Shown: in pieces, positions 1-9,381 of the stretch | Position numbering within the stretch: the first letter of the stretch is position 1 | Layout of the letters: each line of letters begins with the position of its first letter | From: Methylocystis sp. IM3 | GTDB taxonomy: Bacteria; Pseudomonadota; Alphaproteobacteria; Rhizobiales; Beijerinckiaceae | Reading direction: 5' to 3' | Assembly (NCBI RefSeq): GCF_038070105.1 | Contig: NZ_JBBPBZ010000002.1 | Location: forward strand, 1,562,001-1,626,000 | Length of the DNA stretch: 64,000 nt | The notes under the pieces: model-generated | The model's database searches: none | What the model saw: the letters and a program-made list of their open reading frames with translations, nothing else | Told to the model about the DNA's origin: nothing | Position numbers and translations under genes: made by a program

Positions 1-692
1 TCGATGTTCATGAGAAGAACCTTCGGCTCGCCGTCGTCGTTGAGCGCCATATAGGTCACGTCGAGCGAGGAGGGTGAGAAACGCGGCGTCACCACGAGTT
101 CGTCCCCGCGCGTCAGATAGCGAACATTGGCGCCGTCCTGATCCATCATGGCGAGGCGCTTGCGCCGCCTGTCTTTTGTGCCGGTCTCGTCGACGAAGAC
201 GATGCGCGTGTCGAAGAAGCCCTTTTCGCCCGTGATGCGGCTGAAGACCGCGTCCGAGAGAAGATGCGCGACGCGGCGCATATTGGCGGCCTCGGTGACA
301 TATTGCTGGCCCGCTACCTGCTCGCCGGTCGTCACGTCGAAGAGACGAAACTCCGTCTTCAGCCGCCCGTCGCCCGCGCGCACCGAGCGCCCGGTGAGGA
401 CGAATTGCGCATTCGCGGCCCGGTAGGCGGAAATGTCCGGTTGATCGGGCGAACCTGGCGCGACAGAAGACTCGACCGGCCGCAGGAAGACCGACCGCTT
501 GAAATTATTGAGCGTGACCGAGGTGACGGCGCGCGCGGCCTCATCGCCGACGAATGGCGCGACGGCGATGTTGGTCGGCTGAAAGCCGCCGCCCTTCAGG
601 TCGATGATGCGGCCGGCGCGCGCAGGCGCGAAAGGCGCGAGCGCGGCGGAGGCGATGAGACCCGCGGCGGCGCGGCGTGTGATGAGTGTCAT
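1..692 (-). CDS. tolB: Tol-Pal system protein TolB (3' end outside window)
   Basis: Periplasmic beta-propeller of the Tol-Pal complex, which links the inner-membrane TolQRA motor to Pal and peptidoglycan during constriction. Only about 230 N-terminal residues are present; the C-terminal propeller lies beyond base 1. The protein begins with a twin-arginine-like signal (TRRAAAG near residue 5), then the TolB N-terminal domain and the first propeller blade (MDQDGAN followed by an R.SP segment). The ATG at 692 is chosen because the signal peptide starts there. It is the last visible gene of a minus-strand tolQ-R-A-B run, 59 bases after tolA. Order and sequence make the call secure. Confidence 0.93.
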   Translation of the reverse strand, partial: MTLITRRAAAGLIASAALAPFAPARAGRIIDLKGGGFQPTNIAVAPFVGDEAARAVTSVTLNNFKRSVFLRPVESSVAPGSPDQPDISAYRAANAQFVLTGRSVRAGDGRLKTEFRLFDVTTGEQVAGQQYVTEAANMRRVAHLLSDAVFSRITGEKGFFDTRIVFVDETGTKDRRRKRLAMMDQDGANVRYLTRGDELVVTPRFSPSSLDVTYMALNDDGEPKVLLMNI

Positions 693-751
693 GTCAGGCG
701 TCTCGTTCGATTGTCGCTTTTCGCACCCAGGAGAGGCGCTCTCGGGCGCCA

Positions 752-1945
752 TCAGTTGGCGTCCTGAAAGCGGATGGTTACGTCATGCAGCGCTTCTTCG
801 TAATAAGGCATGAATTCGGGAGGGATGCGCATGGGGCTGCACCGGCGCACCGCCTGCACGGCCTGTTCGCCGCGGGCCTGCTCGACCGGATTGCCAGAGG
901 GATTGAGCAAGCGCGGGCGGCCTTCGAGCTGGCCCTCGCGGCTGAGGTGAAACTCCACCACGGGCGCGAAAGTCTGCCCGCCGAGCGTCAGCGCCGAGGC
1001 CCAGCAGGGGTGATAGTGATCGTGGATGTAGGCGGCGATGCGCGCCTCCATCGTGGCCGACATTTTCGGCGCCGAGCCCTCGGGCGCCCCCAGCGACGCC
1101 GTGCGGAGCTGGTCGCCCGTCGCCGCGCGGCGCTGCGGCGCCTCCTTGCTCAAAAGCTTGGAGATGCTCGCGGCGTCGAATTTCGACTTCGGGGCGCTCT
1201 CGTCGCCCGACTTCGGCTTGGCGCCCTTGATGCTTTTCTCCGCCGTTTCGCCTTCGCTGTTCTCGGGCTTCGCGGGTTTTTCCTCCGCCTTCTTGCTATC
1301 GAGGAGCTTCGCGACCTCGTCGGGCTTGAGGCGCTCCTTCGGCTTTTCTGGCTTCGGCGTCTCCTTCGCCTCGGTCTCTTTCACTTTCTCGGGCTTGGGG
1401 CGCACGGGCGGCTTGGGCTTGACGACCTCCGCTTCCTTGGGCTCGTCCTGCTCCTTTTCCTCGGGCGCGGCAGCCTTCGGCTTTGCGGGCGGCGTCGGGG
1501 CGGGTTTCGCCTCGACGGGCTTGGGCGGCTCCGGCTTCTTCTCGGGCTGCGGCCGCGTGGGCGGCTCGGGCGCCGGGGGCAGGGCGGCGACGCGCTTGGG
1601 CGGAACCGGCTCCGGCCTGTCGTCGGCGCCGGGGTCGGGCTGGCGCTTGAGCGGCGGGGGAGGGGTGGGCGTGTCCTTCTTCGCTTCGGCGAGCGGCGGT
1701 TCGGGCTTCGTCTCGCTTTGCGGGGCGACCTTGTCCACGCGCTGTGAGGGCTTCAGGTCGCGCGCGGATTTTTCGCCTTTGGCGACCTGATTGAGCGCGT
1801 CGCCGGTGACGACCTCGATCGGGATCATCTCCTGCGCGTCGTCAAATTTCTTCGTATCCGAGAACAGGACGAGCGCCGCCAGCAACAGCCCCGCATGGGC
1901 CGCGGAAGAGATGACGACGCCAGGCTCGGAGCGCGAAACCCTCAC
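752..1945 (-). CDS. tolA: Cell envelope integrity protein TolA
   Basis: Inner-membrane protein that spans the periplasm and passes the TolQR proton-motive signal to TolB/Pal. It is 397 aa long. There is one N-terminal membrane segment (about residues 10-28), a very long Pro/Lys/Glu/Ala-rich linker (about 50-280), and a C-terminal TolA domain of about 100 residues with a Cys pair (HPCW and RRCSP). The low-complexity linker creates a long false reading frame on the opposite strand. The gene sits 10 bases downstream of tolR and follows the usual order tolQ-tolR-tolA-tolB. Confidence 0.93.
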   Translation of the reverse strand: MRVSRSEPGVVISSAAHAGLLLAALVLFSDTKKFDDAQEMIPIEVVTGDALNQVAKGEKSARDLKPSQRVDKVAPQSETKPEPPLAEAKKDTPTPPPPLKRQPDPGADDRPEPVPPKRVAALPPAPEPPTRPQPEKKPEPPKPVEAKPAPTPPAKPKAAAPEEKEQDEPKEAEVVKPKPPVRPKPEKVKETEAKETPKPEKPKERLKPDEVAKLLDSKKAEEKPAKPENSEGETAEKSIKGAKPKSGDESAPKSKFDAASISKLLSKEAPQRRAATGDQLRTASLGAPEGSAPKMSATMEARIAAYIHDHYHPCWASALTLGGQTFAPVVEFHLSREGQLEGRPRLLNPSGNPVEQARGEQAVQAVRRCSPMRIPPEFMPYYEEALHDVTIRFQDAN

Positions 1946-1955
1946 CTTCGCAGAC

Positions 1956-2405
1956 TCACTTCTTCTCCTGCTCGGTCACCAGGGCGACCTTCTTGTATCC
2001 TGCGGTGGTGACGAGGGACATGACCTCCGCCACGCGGCCGTAGTTCACCGCCTTGGAGCCGCGCACGTAAATGCGCTCGTCGAAGCCCTGCTTGACGGTG
2101 TCCTTGAGCCTGTCGAGAAGCTGCTCCGCCTCGACCGGCTGATCCATGAGGAAGATCTGGCCCTTGTCGTCGATGGCGATCGAGACCGGCTTCTGGTCGA
2201 TGTTGAGCTGGCCGGCCTTGGTCTGCGGCAGATCGACGGCGACGCCGGTCGCGAGCAGGGGCGCCGCGACCATGAAGATGATGAGCAGCACCAGCATGAC
2301 GTCGATGAACGGCGTCATGTTGATTTCGGCCATGGCGCCATAACGCGGCACGCCGCGCCGGCGCCGGCCGCCCTTGCGTCCGGGGCTGGAAATCGACGCG
2401 CCCAT
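1956..2405 (-). CDS. tolR: Biopolymer transporter TolR (ExbD family)
   Basis: Part of the TolQR proton channel that energises TolA. The 149-aa protein has a basic N-terminus, one membrane segment starting at NMTPFIDVMLVLLIIFMV with the conserved channel Asp, and a periplasmic ExbD domain. The ATG at 2405 starts two bases after the tolQ stop codon, so the two are probably translationally coupled. A longer open frame across tolQ exists in the same phase but is a shadow of tolQ. Confidence 0.95.
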   Translation of the reverse strand: MGASISSPGRKGGRRRRGVPRYGAMAEINMTPFIDVMLVLLIIFMVAAPLLATGVAVDLPQTKAGQLNIDQKPVSIAIDDKGQIFLMDQPVEAEQLLDRLKDTVKQGFDERIYVRGSKAVNYGRVAEVMSLVTTAGYKKVALVTEQEKK

Positions 2406-2407
2406 GG

Positions 2408-3154
2408 TCAGGCCGCCCGGTCGCGGTTCGAGGCCGCGTGCTGGTCGATCTGGCGCGAGAGAATGGCCGAGAATTCGTCGGCGAAGCTCTCCATGCGCGC
2501 CTGCGCCCTGGCCACGTCGCCCTGCATCTTGTTGTAGGCGATGAGCGCCGGAATGGCCGCGAACAGGCCGATGGCGGTGGCGAGCAGCGCCTCGGCGATG
2601 CCGGGCGCGACGACCGCGAGCGAGGTGTTCTTGGAGGCGGCGATGGAGCGGAAGGAGGTCATGATGCCCCAGACCGTGCCGAAGAGGCCGACGAAGGGAC
2701 CCGCCGAGGCGACCGTGGCGAGCACCAGAAGATTTGATTCGAGCTTCTCGACCTCGCGCGCGATGGAGACGTCCAGCACCTTCTCGATGCGCGCCTGAAG
2801 GCCCATGAAGCTGGCGCTGGCGCCTGTCTGAAACGAGCGTTTCCATTCCTTCATGGCGGCGACGAAGAGGGTCGCCATGCCCGAGGTCGGCCGCTCGGAC
2901 AGCTTGCCGTAGAGCTCTTCGAGGGAATTGCCGGACCAGAAATTCTCCTCGAAACGATCCATGGCGCGCCGGACGCGCGTGAAGAGCAGCGTCTTGTCGA
3001 TGATGATGGCCCAGCACCACACCGAGGCCAGCAGCAGCCCGACCATCACGAATTTCACGACGATGTGCGCGCCCCAGAACATCGTCCAGATGGTGATCTC
3101 GGCGGCGGGAGCGGCCCCGGCGGCGGCGGTCGCGGCGATGTCGGCTGGATTCAT
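2408..3154 (-). CDS. tolQ: Protein TolQ (ExbB family proton channel)
   Basis: Three-helix ExbB/TolQ family protein forming the proton channel with TolR. It is 248 aa, with a first membrane segment around residues 18-45 and two more around 140-205 (GPFVGLFGTVWGIM is the family signature). ATG 3154 is preceded by AAGGA at a good distance, so the upstream in-frame codons up to 3250 are not used. It is the first gene of the tol run here. ybgC, which often precedes tolQ, lies 1.2 kb upstream, separated by a gene on the other strand. Confidence 0.95.
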   Translation of the reverse strand: MNPADIAATAAAGAAPAAEITIWTMFWGAHIVVKFVMVGLLLASVWCWAIIIDKTLLFTRVRRAMDRFEENFWSGNSLEELYGKLSERPTSGMATLFVAAMKEWKRSFQTGASASFMGLQARIEKVLDVSIAREVEKLESNLLVLATVASAGPFVGLFGTVWGIMTSFRSIAASKNTSLAVVAPGIAEALLATAIGLFAAIPALIAYNKMQGDVARAQARMESFADEFSAILSRQIDQHAASNRDRAA

Positions 3155-3383
3155 GATTTGTCCTTGAAGCGGTATCCGGCGCGCTTTTCCTTGAAAGCGC
3201 GTCCATATTGCCCGCAATTTCGCCCTTTCTGGGGCTCGGTTGCGCCGCACAAGGATGACCTATCCCCGAAGCGTTAACAAGCCGTAAGGGTTAAGGCGTC
3301 GTTTCCAGACGAGGCGGTGTCATCTGATTGTCAGCTTGTTTCTGGATCATGACAGTAGAATCCTCCGTGTCCCCGAGCCCCTC

Positions 3384-4355
3384 ATGCGACGCTTCTTCGC
3401 GACGGTCTTCGCCTTTTGCGCGTTGACCCTTCCCGCCGTCTCCTTCGATCTCGAGCTTTCGCCCTACAGGCCGGTCGGGGCTCTGTCCGGTAGGCTGAAA
3501 TCGGTCGGCTCGGATACGCTTCTGCGCGAGATGGAGCTATGGGCCGAGGGCTTCAAATCCATCTATCCCGGCGTAACCGTGGAGATCGAAGGCAAGGGCT
3601 CCAACACGGCGCCGCCCGCTCTGCTCTCCGGGGAGTCGCAGCTCGCGCCCATGTCCCGCCAGATGACCCCGGACGAGGTCGCGGCGTTCGAGACGGCGCG
3701 CGGCTATCGGCCGGCGGGCGTTCTCGTCGCGGTGGACGCGCTTGCGATCTACGTTCACAAGGACAATCCCATCCAGTGCCTCACGCTGGAGCAACTCGAC
3801 CGGATTTTCGCCGAGAACCCCAAAAGCGCCGGCGGCAAGAGCGCGCGGCTTTGGGGCGATGTGGGGGCGACCGGCGAATGGGCCGCCAAGCCGATCACGC
3901 TCTATGGCCGCAATACGCTCTCCGGAACGAATAAATTCTTCAAACAGAACGTGCTCGGCGGCGGCGATTTCAAGGACGCCGTCCAACAGCAGCCGGGCTC
4001 GGAAGCGGTGGTCGGGGCGGTTGCGGGGGATCAGGGCGCCATCGGCTATTCGGGGATCGGCTACAAGACCGACGGGGTGCGCGCCGTACCGGTCGCCGCG
4101 ACCGCCGGCAAAAAGTGCTTCGACACCTCCTTCGAGAGCGCCTACACGCGGAAATATCCCCTCGCCAGGGGTCTTTATGTCTATGTTCTGAAAGATCCGA
4201 AATCGCCGCTGGACACGCTGTCCGGCGAATTTGTGAAATATGTTCTGTCGCGCGACGGTCAGGCGCAGGCGAAAAAGGGCGGCTATTACCCGATCACGCG
4301 AAATATCCGCGAGCATGAACTGACCCGTCTCGGGCTGCTCGCATCGGCGGAATGA
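3384..4355 (+). CDS. PstS-like phosphate-family substrate-binding protein
   Basis: Probable periplasmic binding protein of the PstS/PBP-like family, 323 aa. It has an N-terminal signal peptide (MRRFFATVFAFCALTLPAVS). The family phosphate-pocket pattern is visible: GSDTLL near the start, EGKGSNTAP, then APMSRQM, and later GRNTLSGTNKFF. ATG 3384 is chosen because it opens the signal peptide; a longer frame to 3336 adds a non-signal stretch. No pstC, pstA or pstB gene is adjacent. The gene lies on the plus strand between ybgC and tolQ, which are usually neighbours. Family call firm; ligand (phosphate) inferred only. Confidence 0.8.
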   Translation: MRRFFATVFAFCALTLPAVSFDLELSPYRPVGALSGRLKSVGSDTLLREMELWAEGFKSIYPGVTVEIEGKGSNTAPPALLSGESQLAPMSRQMTPDEVAAFETARGYRPAGVLVAVDALAIYVHKDNPIQCLTLEQLDRIFAENPKSAGGKSARLWGDVGATGEWAAKPITLYGRNTLSGTNKFFKQNVLGGGDFKDAVQQQPGSEAVVGAVAGDQGAIGYSGIGYKTDGVRAVPVAATAGKKCFDTSFESAYTRKYPLARGLYVYVLKDPKSPLDTLSGEFVKYVLSRDGQAQAKKGGYYPITRNIREHELTRLGLLASAE

Positions 4356-4391
4356 GCGGCCGAGGCGATGGCCCGACGGGCCAGCCTCGTC

Positions 4392-4808
4392 TCAATGCGG
4401 GGGCCGCAGCGCCTCGAACTTCGCCCGCACGTCCGCGGGCAGCCGTTTCGCCCGTCCCTCCTCGACGCAGACGACCTTCACGGTCGCCGTCACCAGCGTC
4501 TCGTCGCCGCGAAGCACGCGCTGGTCGAGTATCAGCGAGGCGGCGCCGAGTTCGAGGGGCGCCGTCTGCACGCTCAAAAGATCGTCCATGAGCGCGGGCT
4601 TGCGGAAGTCGATCTCCATGGCTCGAACCACGAAGAAAATCGGCGCGCCCGCCGCGCCCTCGAGCAAGGGGCGCTGATCGAGCCCGATCGAGCGCAACAG
4701 CTCGGTGCGCCCGCGCTCCATGAAGCGGATGTAGGACGTATGATAGACGAGGCCGGAGGCGTCCGTGTCCTCCCAATAGACCCGGATGGGGAGCGTGTGA
4801 GCGTTCAT
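4392..4808 (-). CDS. ybgC: YbgC-type acyl-CoA thioesterase
   Basis: Hotdog-fold thioesterase associated with the Tol-Pal system, 138 aa. The motif VYWEDTDASGLVYH near the N-terminus carries the catalytic Asp of the 4-hydroxybenzoyl-CoA thioesterase/YbgC family. The gene follows ruvB with no spacer (ruvB stop at 4809, this ATG at 4808), so they are probably cotranscribed. This matches the widespread ruvCAB-ybgC-tolQRAB order, interrupted here by an inserted gene on each side. Confidence 0.93.
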   Translation of the reverse strand: MNAHTLPIRVYWEDTDASGLVYHTSYIRFMERGRTELLRSIGLDQRPLLEGAAGAPIFFVVRAMEIDFRKPALMDDLLSVQTAPLELGAASLILDQRVLRGDETLVTATVKVVCVEEGRAKRLPADVRAKFEALRPPH

Positions 4809-5846
4809 TTATTCCTCGTCTACAAACAACCCGAACTGCCCGCCCGGCCTCGACGGCTCCGCGAGCCCCAGATGGCGGAAGGCGTGGGGCGTCAGCAGGC
4901 GGCCGCGCGGCGTGCGCTGGAGGAAGCCTTGCTGGAGCAGATAGGGTTCGATGATGTCCTCGATGGCGTCGCGCGGCTCGGAAAGGGCGGCGGCGATGGT
5001 CTCGATCCCGACCGGCCCGCCCCCGAAATTGATCGCCACCATGTCGAGATAGCGCCGGTCCATGATGTCCAGCCCGATCGAATCCACGTCGAGCAGCGAC
5101 AGAGACCGGTCGGCCAGCTCCCGCGTAATTGTTGCTAACCCCTCGACGACGGCGAAGTCCCGCACGCGCCGCAGCAGGCGGCCGGCGATGCGTGGCGTGC
5201 CGCGCGACCGCCGCGCGATCTCGCGCGCGCCCTCGTCGCTCATGCCGACGCCGATGACCCGCGCGCCGCGCTTGATGATCAGCTCCAGCTCCTGGGCCGT
5301 GTAGAAATTCAGCCGCACAGGGATGCCGAAGCGGTCGCGCAGCGGCGTCGTCAGCAGGCCCGCGCGCGTCGTCGCGCCGACGAGGGTGAATTTCGCAAGG
5401 TCGATCTTTACCGAGCGGGCCGCCGGCCCCTCGCCGATGATGAGGTCGAGTTGGAAATCCTCCATCGCGGGATAGAGAATTTCCTCCACCGCCGGATTGA
5501 GCCGGTGAATTTCGTCGATGAAGAGCACGTCGCGCGGCTCGAGATTGGTGAGCTGCGCCGCGAGATCGCCGGCCTTGGCGATCACCGGCCCCGAGGTGGA
5601 GCGGAAATTGACGCCGAGCTCGCGGGCGACGATCTGCGCCAGCGTGGTCTTGCCGAGGCCGGGAGGGCCGACGAGCAGCACATGGTCGAGCGCGTCGCCA
5701 CGCGTCTTGGCGGCCTCGATGAAGACCTTGAGATTGGCGCGCGCCGCCTCCTGGCCGGTGAAATCGGCGAGCGTCAGGGGACGCAGGCTCGCATCCGCGT
5801 CGTCGTCGCGCTGCTCTGGGCTGACAAGCCGGGCAGGGGTGGTCAA
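4809..5846 (-). CDS. ruvB: Holliday junction branch migration helicase RuvB
   Basis: AAA+ hexameric motor that drives Holliday-junction branch migration with RuvA. It is 345 aa with this start. Visible motifs are Walker [10 protein letters not shown], Walker B LFIDEIHR, sensor GATTRAG, and a C-terminal winged-helix DNA-binding domain. A TTG at 5846 is chosen: it is preceded by GGGAG at about six bases and gives a normal RuvB N-terminus. No in-frame ATG lies close upstream; the longer frame to 6188 is antisense to the Uma2 gene. It is separated from ruvA and ruvC by two unrelated genes. Confidence 0.93.
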   Translation of the reverse strand: MTTPARLVSPEQRDDDADASLRPLTLADFTGQEAARANLKVFIEAAKTRGDALDHVLLVGPPGLGKTTLAQIVARELGVNFRSTSGPVIAKAGDLAAQLTNLEPRDVLFIDEIHRLNPAVEEILYPAMEDFQLDLIIGEGPAARSVKIDLAKFTLVGATTRAGLLTTPLRDRFGIPVRLNFYTAQELELIIKRGARVIGVGMSDEGAREIARRSRGTPRIAGRLLRRVRDFAVVEGLATITRELADRSLSLLDVDSIGLDIMDRRYLDMVAINFGGGPVGIETIAAALSEPRDAIEDIIEPYLLQQGFLQRTPRGRLLTPHAFRHLGLAEPSRPGGQFGLFVDEE

Positions 5847-5906
5847 GGATCGCTCCCATGCGCCGGCGCGCGCGCTATGCTGATCTTCGCCAAACGGAGC
5901 CGCGCC

Positions 5907-6491
5907 GTGAATCGCCCGTCCTCGCAATACGAGTATATGTCCCTCGACGATTTCGAGGAACTTCTCGCCGACAAGCCCGCCGACGAGAAATGGGAGCTGA
6001 TCGGCGGCCGCGTCGTGCGGATGATGGTCGGCGCGCGCTGGGAGCACAATTACATCATCCAGAATCTCGCCGGCGGCCTGCGGGAGCGCCTGAGGGCAAG
6101 CGGCTCCCCCTGCCGGACGCTCGTTGAATCGTTCCGGCTGCGGAGTGTGGAGAGCGACTCCTCCACGCTTCCCGACATCATCGTCCACTGTCGCGCCCTG
6201 GAGCCGGGAGCGGCCTATCTAACCGAGCCGACCGCCCTCGTCGAAGTCATGTCGGAAGGCAGCAAGGCGCGCGACCGCTTCGAAGAATGGGCTGTTTACC
6301 AGCGTCTGCCGAGCCTTCGGCACTACGTGCTCGTGGAGCGTGACAGGGCGCATATCGAGGCGTTCGACCGGGTCGGGGCGGATTGGGCGGGCGTGCGCAT
6401 CCTCGACGGGCTCGGTCAGTCGCTCGCGCTTCCTGCCATCGGCGTGTCCATCCCCTTGGCTGAAATTTACCGCGACGTCCTTACCGGCTGA
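5907..6491 (+). CDS. Uma2 family (DUF820) restriction-endonuclease-like protein
   Basis: Predicted PD-(D/E)XK-fold protein of the Uma2 family, about 194 aa. The typical pattern is visible: [10 protein letters not shown] at the start, then PDIIVH (catalytic Asp region) and [13 protein letters not shown] (catalytic Glu region), then Y..L.S.RHYVLVE. The GTG at 5907 is preferred because CGGAG precedes it; an ATG at 5877 is an alternative 10 codons upstream. The gene starts 60 bases from the divergent ruvB and its 3' end overlaps the convergent methyltransferase-like gene by 25 bases. Natural function of the family is not well established. Confidence 0.82.
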   Translation: MNRPSSQYEYMSLDDFEELLADKPADEKWELIGGRVVRMMVGARWEHNYIIQNLAGGLRERLRASGSPCRTLVESFRLRSVESDSSTLPDIIVHCRALEPGAAYLTEPTALVEVMSEGSKARDRFEEWAVYQRLPSLRHYVLVERDRAHIEAFDRVGADWAGVRILDGLGQSLALPAIGVSIPLAEIYRDVLTG

Positions 6492-7063
6492 GCCCGCCGC
6501 CCCAACCAGCGGTTCACCCGTGCGCAATAATTGGCGAATTCGTCCGGGTGCCGGGCGCGTAGCGCCGCTTCCTCATTGGGGACGATGAGTCTGTCCATGC
6601 CCCAGTAATGGCCGTAGAGCAGCGCCGCCACCGTCATGAGAAGCGTCAGCGCGCAGGGCGCTTCGCTCGTGAGGCAGACGCCGATCAATCCGAGCGACCA
6701 GGCGAGGCTCTGGAGAAGGGAAACCACATAGACCGGGTTTCGGGAGAAGGCATAGACGCCGCTGGTGACGAGCGTTTCGGAGCCGACGAACTGCCGCGCG
6801 TCGCCGCCCCTTTTTTCAAGATAGACGACCAGGCCAAGCTTCAAGGCCAGCAACAGCCCATAGACCGCGCCAGCGACAAGGACGGCGCGCGCGCCTTGTG
6901 GGGTCGGGGCGCTCAGGTGCAAAAGCAGCAGCGTCGCCGCGGCGTAAGCCGAGGTCGCGGCGAGATCCACGAGAAAAATGCGGGAGAACTGCAAATCTTG
7001 CCGGAGCCGCCGGACAGCCAGCGCCAGAAACGGAACGCGCCCCTTGGCCTGTGCCACGCTCAT
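6467..7063 (-). CDS. ICMT/PEMT-like membrane methyltransferase family protein
   Basis: Multi-pass inner-membrane protein of 198 aa resembling isoprenylcysteine carboxyl methyltransferase/phospholipid N-methyltransferase-like proteins. Three or four hydrophobic segments are followed by the family core: GVYAFSRNPVYV, then NEEAALRARHPDEFANYCARV near the C-terminus, the region that binds S-adenosylmethionine in relatives. The substrate is unknown. The gene lies between ruvB/Uma2 and ruvA, and its 3' end overlaps the Uma2 gene convergently. Confidence 0.78.
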   Translation of the reverse strand: MSVAQAKGRVPFLALAVRRLRQDLQFSRIFLVDLAATSAYAAATLLLLHLSAPTPQGARAVLVAGAVYGLLLALKLGLVVYLEKRGGDARQFVGSETLVTSGVYAFSRNPVYVVSLLQSLAWSLGLIGVCLTSEAPCALTLLMTVAALLYGHYWGMDRLIVPNEEAALRARHPDEFANYCARVNRWLGRRAQPVRTSR

Positions 7064-7149
7064 GCGGATCCCCGAGTTCAGCCGGCGCGGTTTTGCGCCG
7101 CGTTAACCCACTCTTATTGTCGACAAGACTTTACCTTTGCCTTAACGCG

Positions 7150-7767
7150 CTATTTGGCCAGCTCCTTCAGCCCCTGGCGGATGAGCGCGCCCGTCTCGGC
7201 GCCTTCGCCGAGCAGTTTCACGCTGGCCGCAACGGCCACGGCCGCCTGCGGCCGGCCATAGCCGAGATTGACGAGCGCCGAGATGGCGTCTCGCACGGCC
7301 GAGGGCGCGTTCTGGTCCTCGTCGCCGCCCGAAAGTTTGGCGACGACCGGATCAACGGAGCCGAAGGCGGGGGCCTTGTCCTTCAGCTCCGCGACGATGC
7401 GCGCGGCGAGCTTCGGCCCGACGCCCGGCGCCCGCGCGACCATCGCCTTGTCCTGCGTGGCGATGGCCGAGCCGAGTTCGGCGGCCGAGAGGATGGAGAG
7501 AATGCCGAGCGCCACCTTGGCGCCGACGCCCTGGACGGTTTGCAGCAGGCGGAACCAGTCGCGTTCGGCCTCGCCCTGGAAGCCGAAAAGCTTGATCGAA
7601 TCCTCGCGCACCTGCGTCTCTATGGCGAGCGCCGCCGCCTCGCCGGGGCGGGGGAGCTTTTGCAGCGTCCTTCCCGAGCAATGCACGACATAGCCAACGC
7701 CATTCACGTCGAGGATGACGAAATCCTCGCCATAGCTGTCGACGAGGCCCTTGAGCTTGCCGATCAT
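7150..7767 (-). CDS. ruvA: Holliday junction branch migration protein RuvA
   Basis: Tetrameric Holliday-junction-binding subunit of RuvAB, 205 aa. The N-terminal OB-fold opens with [23 protein letters not shown], helix-hairpin-helix motifs follow ([13 protein letters not shown] and [13 protein letters not shown]), and the C-terminal domain III ([12 protein letters not shown]) contacts RuvB. Its ATG overlaps the ruvC stop codon in an ATGA arrangement, showing coupled translation. Confidence 0.96.
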   Translation of the reverse strand: MIGKLKGLVDSYGEDFVILDVNGVGYVVHCSGRTLQKLPRPGEAAALAIETQVREDSIKLFGFQGEAERDWFRLLQTVQGVGAKVALGILSILSAAELGSAIATQDKAMVARAPGVGPKLAARIVAELKDKAPAFGSVDPVVAKLSGGDEDQNAPSAVRDAISALVNLGYGRPQAAVAVAASVKLLGEGAETGALIRQGLKELAK

Positions 7768-8270
7768 AGGGCCGCCCTCAGCGCGCGGGCGCCGCGGTGC
7801 TGCGCATGGCAGATCGCGACCGCCAGCGCATCCGCCGCGTCGGCGGAGGCCGCCTGACTAGCGGGCAGAAGCACACGCACCATCATCTGGATTTGCGCCT
7901 TCTCCGCGTGGCCGGCGCCCACGACGGTCTTTTTCACGAGATTGGCGGCGTATTCCGCGATCTCGATCCCTGCGAGCGCCGGCGCCATCAGCGCAACGCC
8001 ACGCGCCTGGCCGAGTTTGAGGGTCGATTGCGGGTCGCGATTGACGAAGGTCTCCTCCACCGCCGCCTCATGTGGCGCATGATCCGCGATGACCTGCATA
8101 AGTCCCTCGTGCAGCTGACGAAGCCGGTTGCCCATGTCGAGCGACGCGTCCGACCGCACGCGGCCGCAGGCGACGAAGGACAGGCGGGAGCCTTGGGACT
8201 CGATGACGCCCCAGCCGGTGTTTCTGAGGCCGGGGTCGATGCCGAGGATGCGAATCGGAGGAGCGGGCAT
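7764..8270 (-). CDS. ruvC: Crossover junction endodeoxyribonuclease RuvC
   Basis: Holliday-junction resolvase, 168 aa. The RNase H-fold catalytic acids are visible: [12 protein letters not shown] at the N-terminus, EETFVN in the middle, and [12 protein letters not shown] near the C-terminus. ATG 8270 is chosen rather than the in-frame codon at 8291 because it opens directly into the first strand. It overlaps ruvA by four bases. The usual third partner ruvB is 1.3 kb away. Confidence 0.95.
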   Translation of the reverse strand: MPAPPIRILGIDPGLRNTGWGVIESQGSRLSFVACGRVRSDASLDMGNRLRQLHEGLMQVIADHAPHEAAVEETFVNRDPQSTLKLGQARGVALMAPALAGIEIAEYAANLVKKTVVGAGHAEKAQIQMMVRVLLPASQAASADAADALAVAICHAQHRGARALRAAL

Positions 8271-8405
8271 GATCGAACATAACCAAAACATCGAGGCGCA
8301 GGCTAGGACCGCAGGGAGGACAGAGACGAGCGGTTGAAACGCGTTGACGTTCGAGCCAGAGCTTTGCTTTAATCGGGCTGGATTACTCGCGAAGAGGGGG
8401 GATGC

Positions 8406-8684
8406 ATGAGCTATGTGATCGCCAGCGCCGATGGAGTGGCTGTTATCGTCGACGTCGACGGCAACGTCGCGACGATCGACAGTACATTCGGACCGCCCGA
8501 CGTCTTTGGGAAACTTGAGCCGAAGCCGGTGTTACCGATCAGCATCGCCGCTTCGGCGGGCGGCGGCGTCGAAACCTGCGTCGTGGTCGATGCAGTGGGA
8601 AACTGTTGGCGCGGCCCGATCAGGCGTGAGGCTGGACGAAGCTTTTCCCACATCGGGAAATTGCCCGAGCGAAGTCAGTCCTGA
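8406..8684 (+). CDS. Small hypothetical protein
   Basis: Unrecognised 92-aa frame beginning [10 protein letters not shown], with a strand-rich, Gly-containing N-terminal half and two Cys. A purine-rich GAAGAGGGGG lies upstream of the ATG at a usable distance. Its last 10 bases overlap the convergent IscU-like gene. No domain recognised and no signal peptide; it could be spurious, since the antisense strand is also partly open here. Confidence 0.4.
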   Translation: MSYVIASADGVAVIVDVDGNVATIDSTFGPPDVFGKLEPKPVLPISIAASAGGGVETCVVVDAVGNCWRGPIRREAGRSFSHIGKLPERSQS

Positions 8685-9124
8685 GATCGCATTGCATCTT
8701 CGGGGTCGACCTTTCTCAAGGCCTCCACCACCGCGTCGAACGCCAGCATCGTTGACCCGTGCCGCGCCTTGTAGTCGCGAACGGGCTCCAGCACGGCGAG
8801 GTCGGCCCATTTGCCTTTCGGCGGCGGGCCGTTCTCCTTCAGCATTCGACGCAGCGCCTCGCGGGCCTCGCGCAGCTCCTGGGGGGTCGAGCCCACCACA
8901 TTGCGGGCCATGATCGAGGCCGAGGCCTGGCCGAGGGCGCAGGCTTTCAGCTCGTGGGCGTAATCCGCGACTTTCCCGTCGCGGAGGTCGAGATCGACCG
9001 TGATGGTCGAGCCGCAAAGCTTGGAATAGGCCTTGGCGGACGCATCCGGCTGCGCCAGGCGTCCGATACGCGGGATGTTTCCGGCCAGTTCGAGGATTCT
9101 GGCGTTATAGACCTTGTCGAGCAT
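8675..9124 (-). CDS. IscU/NifU-like iron-sulfur cluster assembly scaffold protein
   Basis: Protein of 149 aa with the IscU/SufU fold. Two ligand cysteines are visible: Cys37 (KLCGST) and Cys62 (KACALGQAS). The third IscU position, normally HCS, reads His122-Gly123-Ser124, so one canonical ligand is missing. ATG 9124 is chosen because it begins at the conserved [14 protein letters not shown] helix; upstream sequence in frame does not look coding. It is divergent from folE. No isc or suf genes are adjacent, so a stand-alone role in Fe-S metabolism is inferred. Confidence 0.8.
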   Translation of the reverse strand: MLDKVYNARILELAGNIPRIGRLAQPDASAKAYSKLCGSTITVDLDLRDGKVADYAHELKACALGQASASIMARNVVGSTPQELREAREALRRMLKENGPPPKGKWADLAVLEPVRDYKARHGSTMLAFDAVVEALRKVDPEDAMRSQD

Positions 9125-9381
9125 GTTCAGCGCGGTCTCGGCGCGGGGCTTACCTTCGCTCCCGCTCGCCTTTATATAGAGTCTCGAGGGCTGGCGCGAA
9201 AGCGGCGGTCCCGGCGCAACGCCGAGGCGCCGCAGGTTTCTGCAAGACTCAGGCGAAGTCTCGAATTTCGCGTCGTTTTCTCGCATACGAGGGGCGTGAT
9301 TTGAGGTTCCGACCCATGCGTCTTGACCGCATGGGGGCAAGCGCCGCCCGTCCGCGGCGCGATTGTTCGAGGAGGCGCCAC

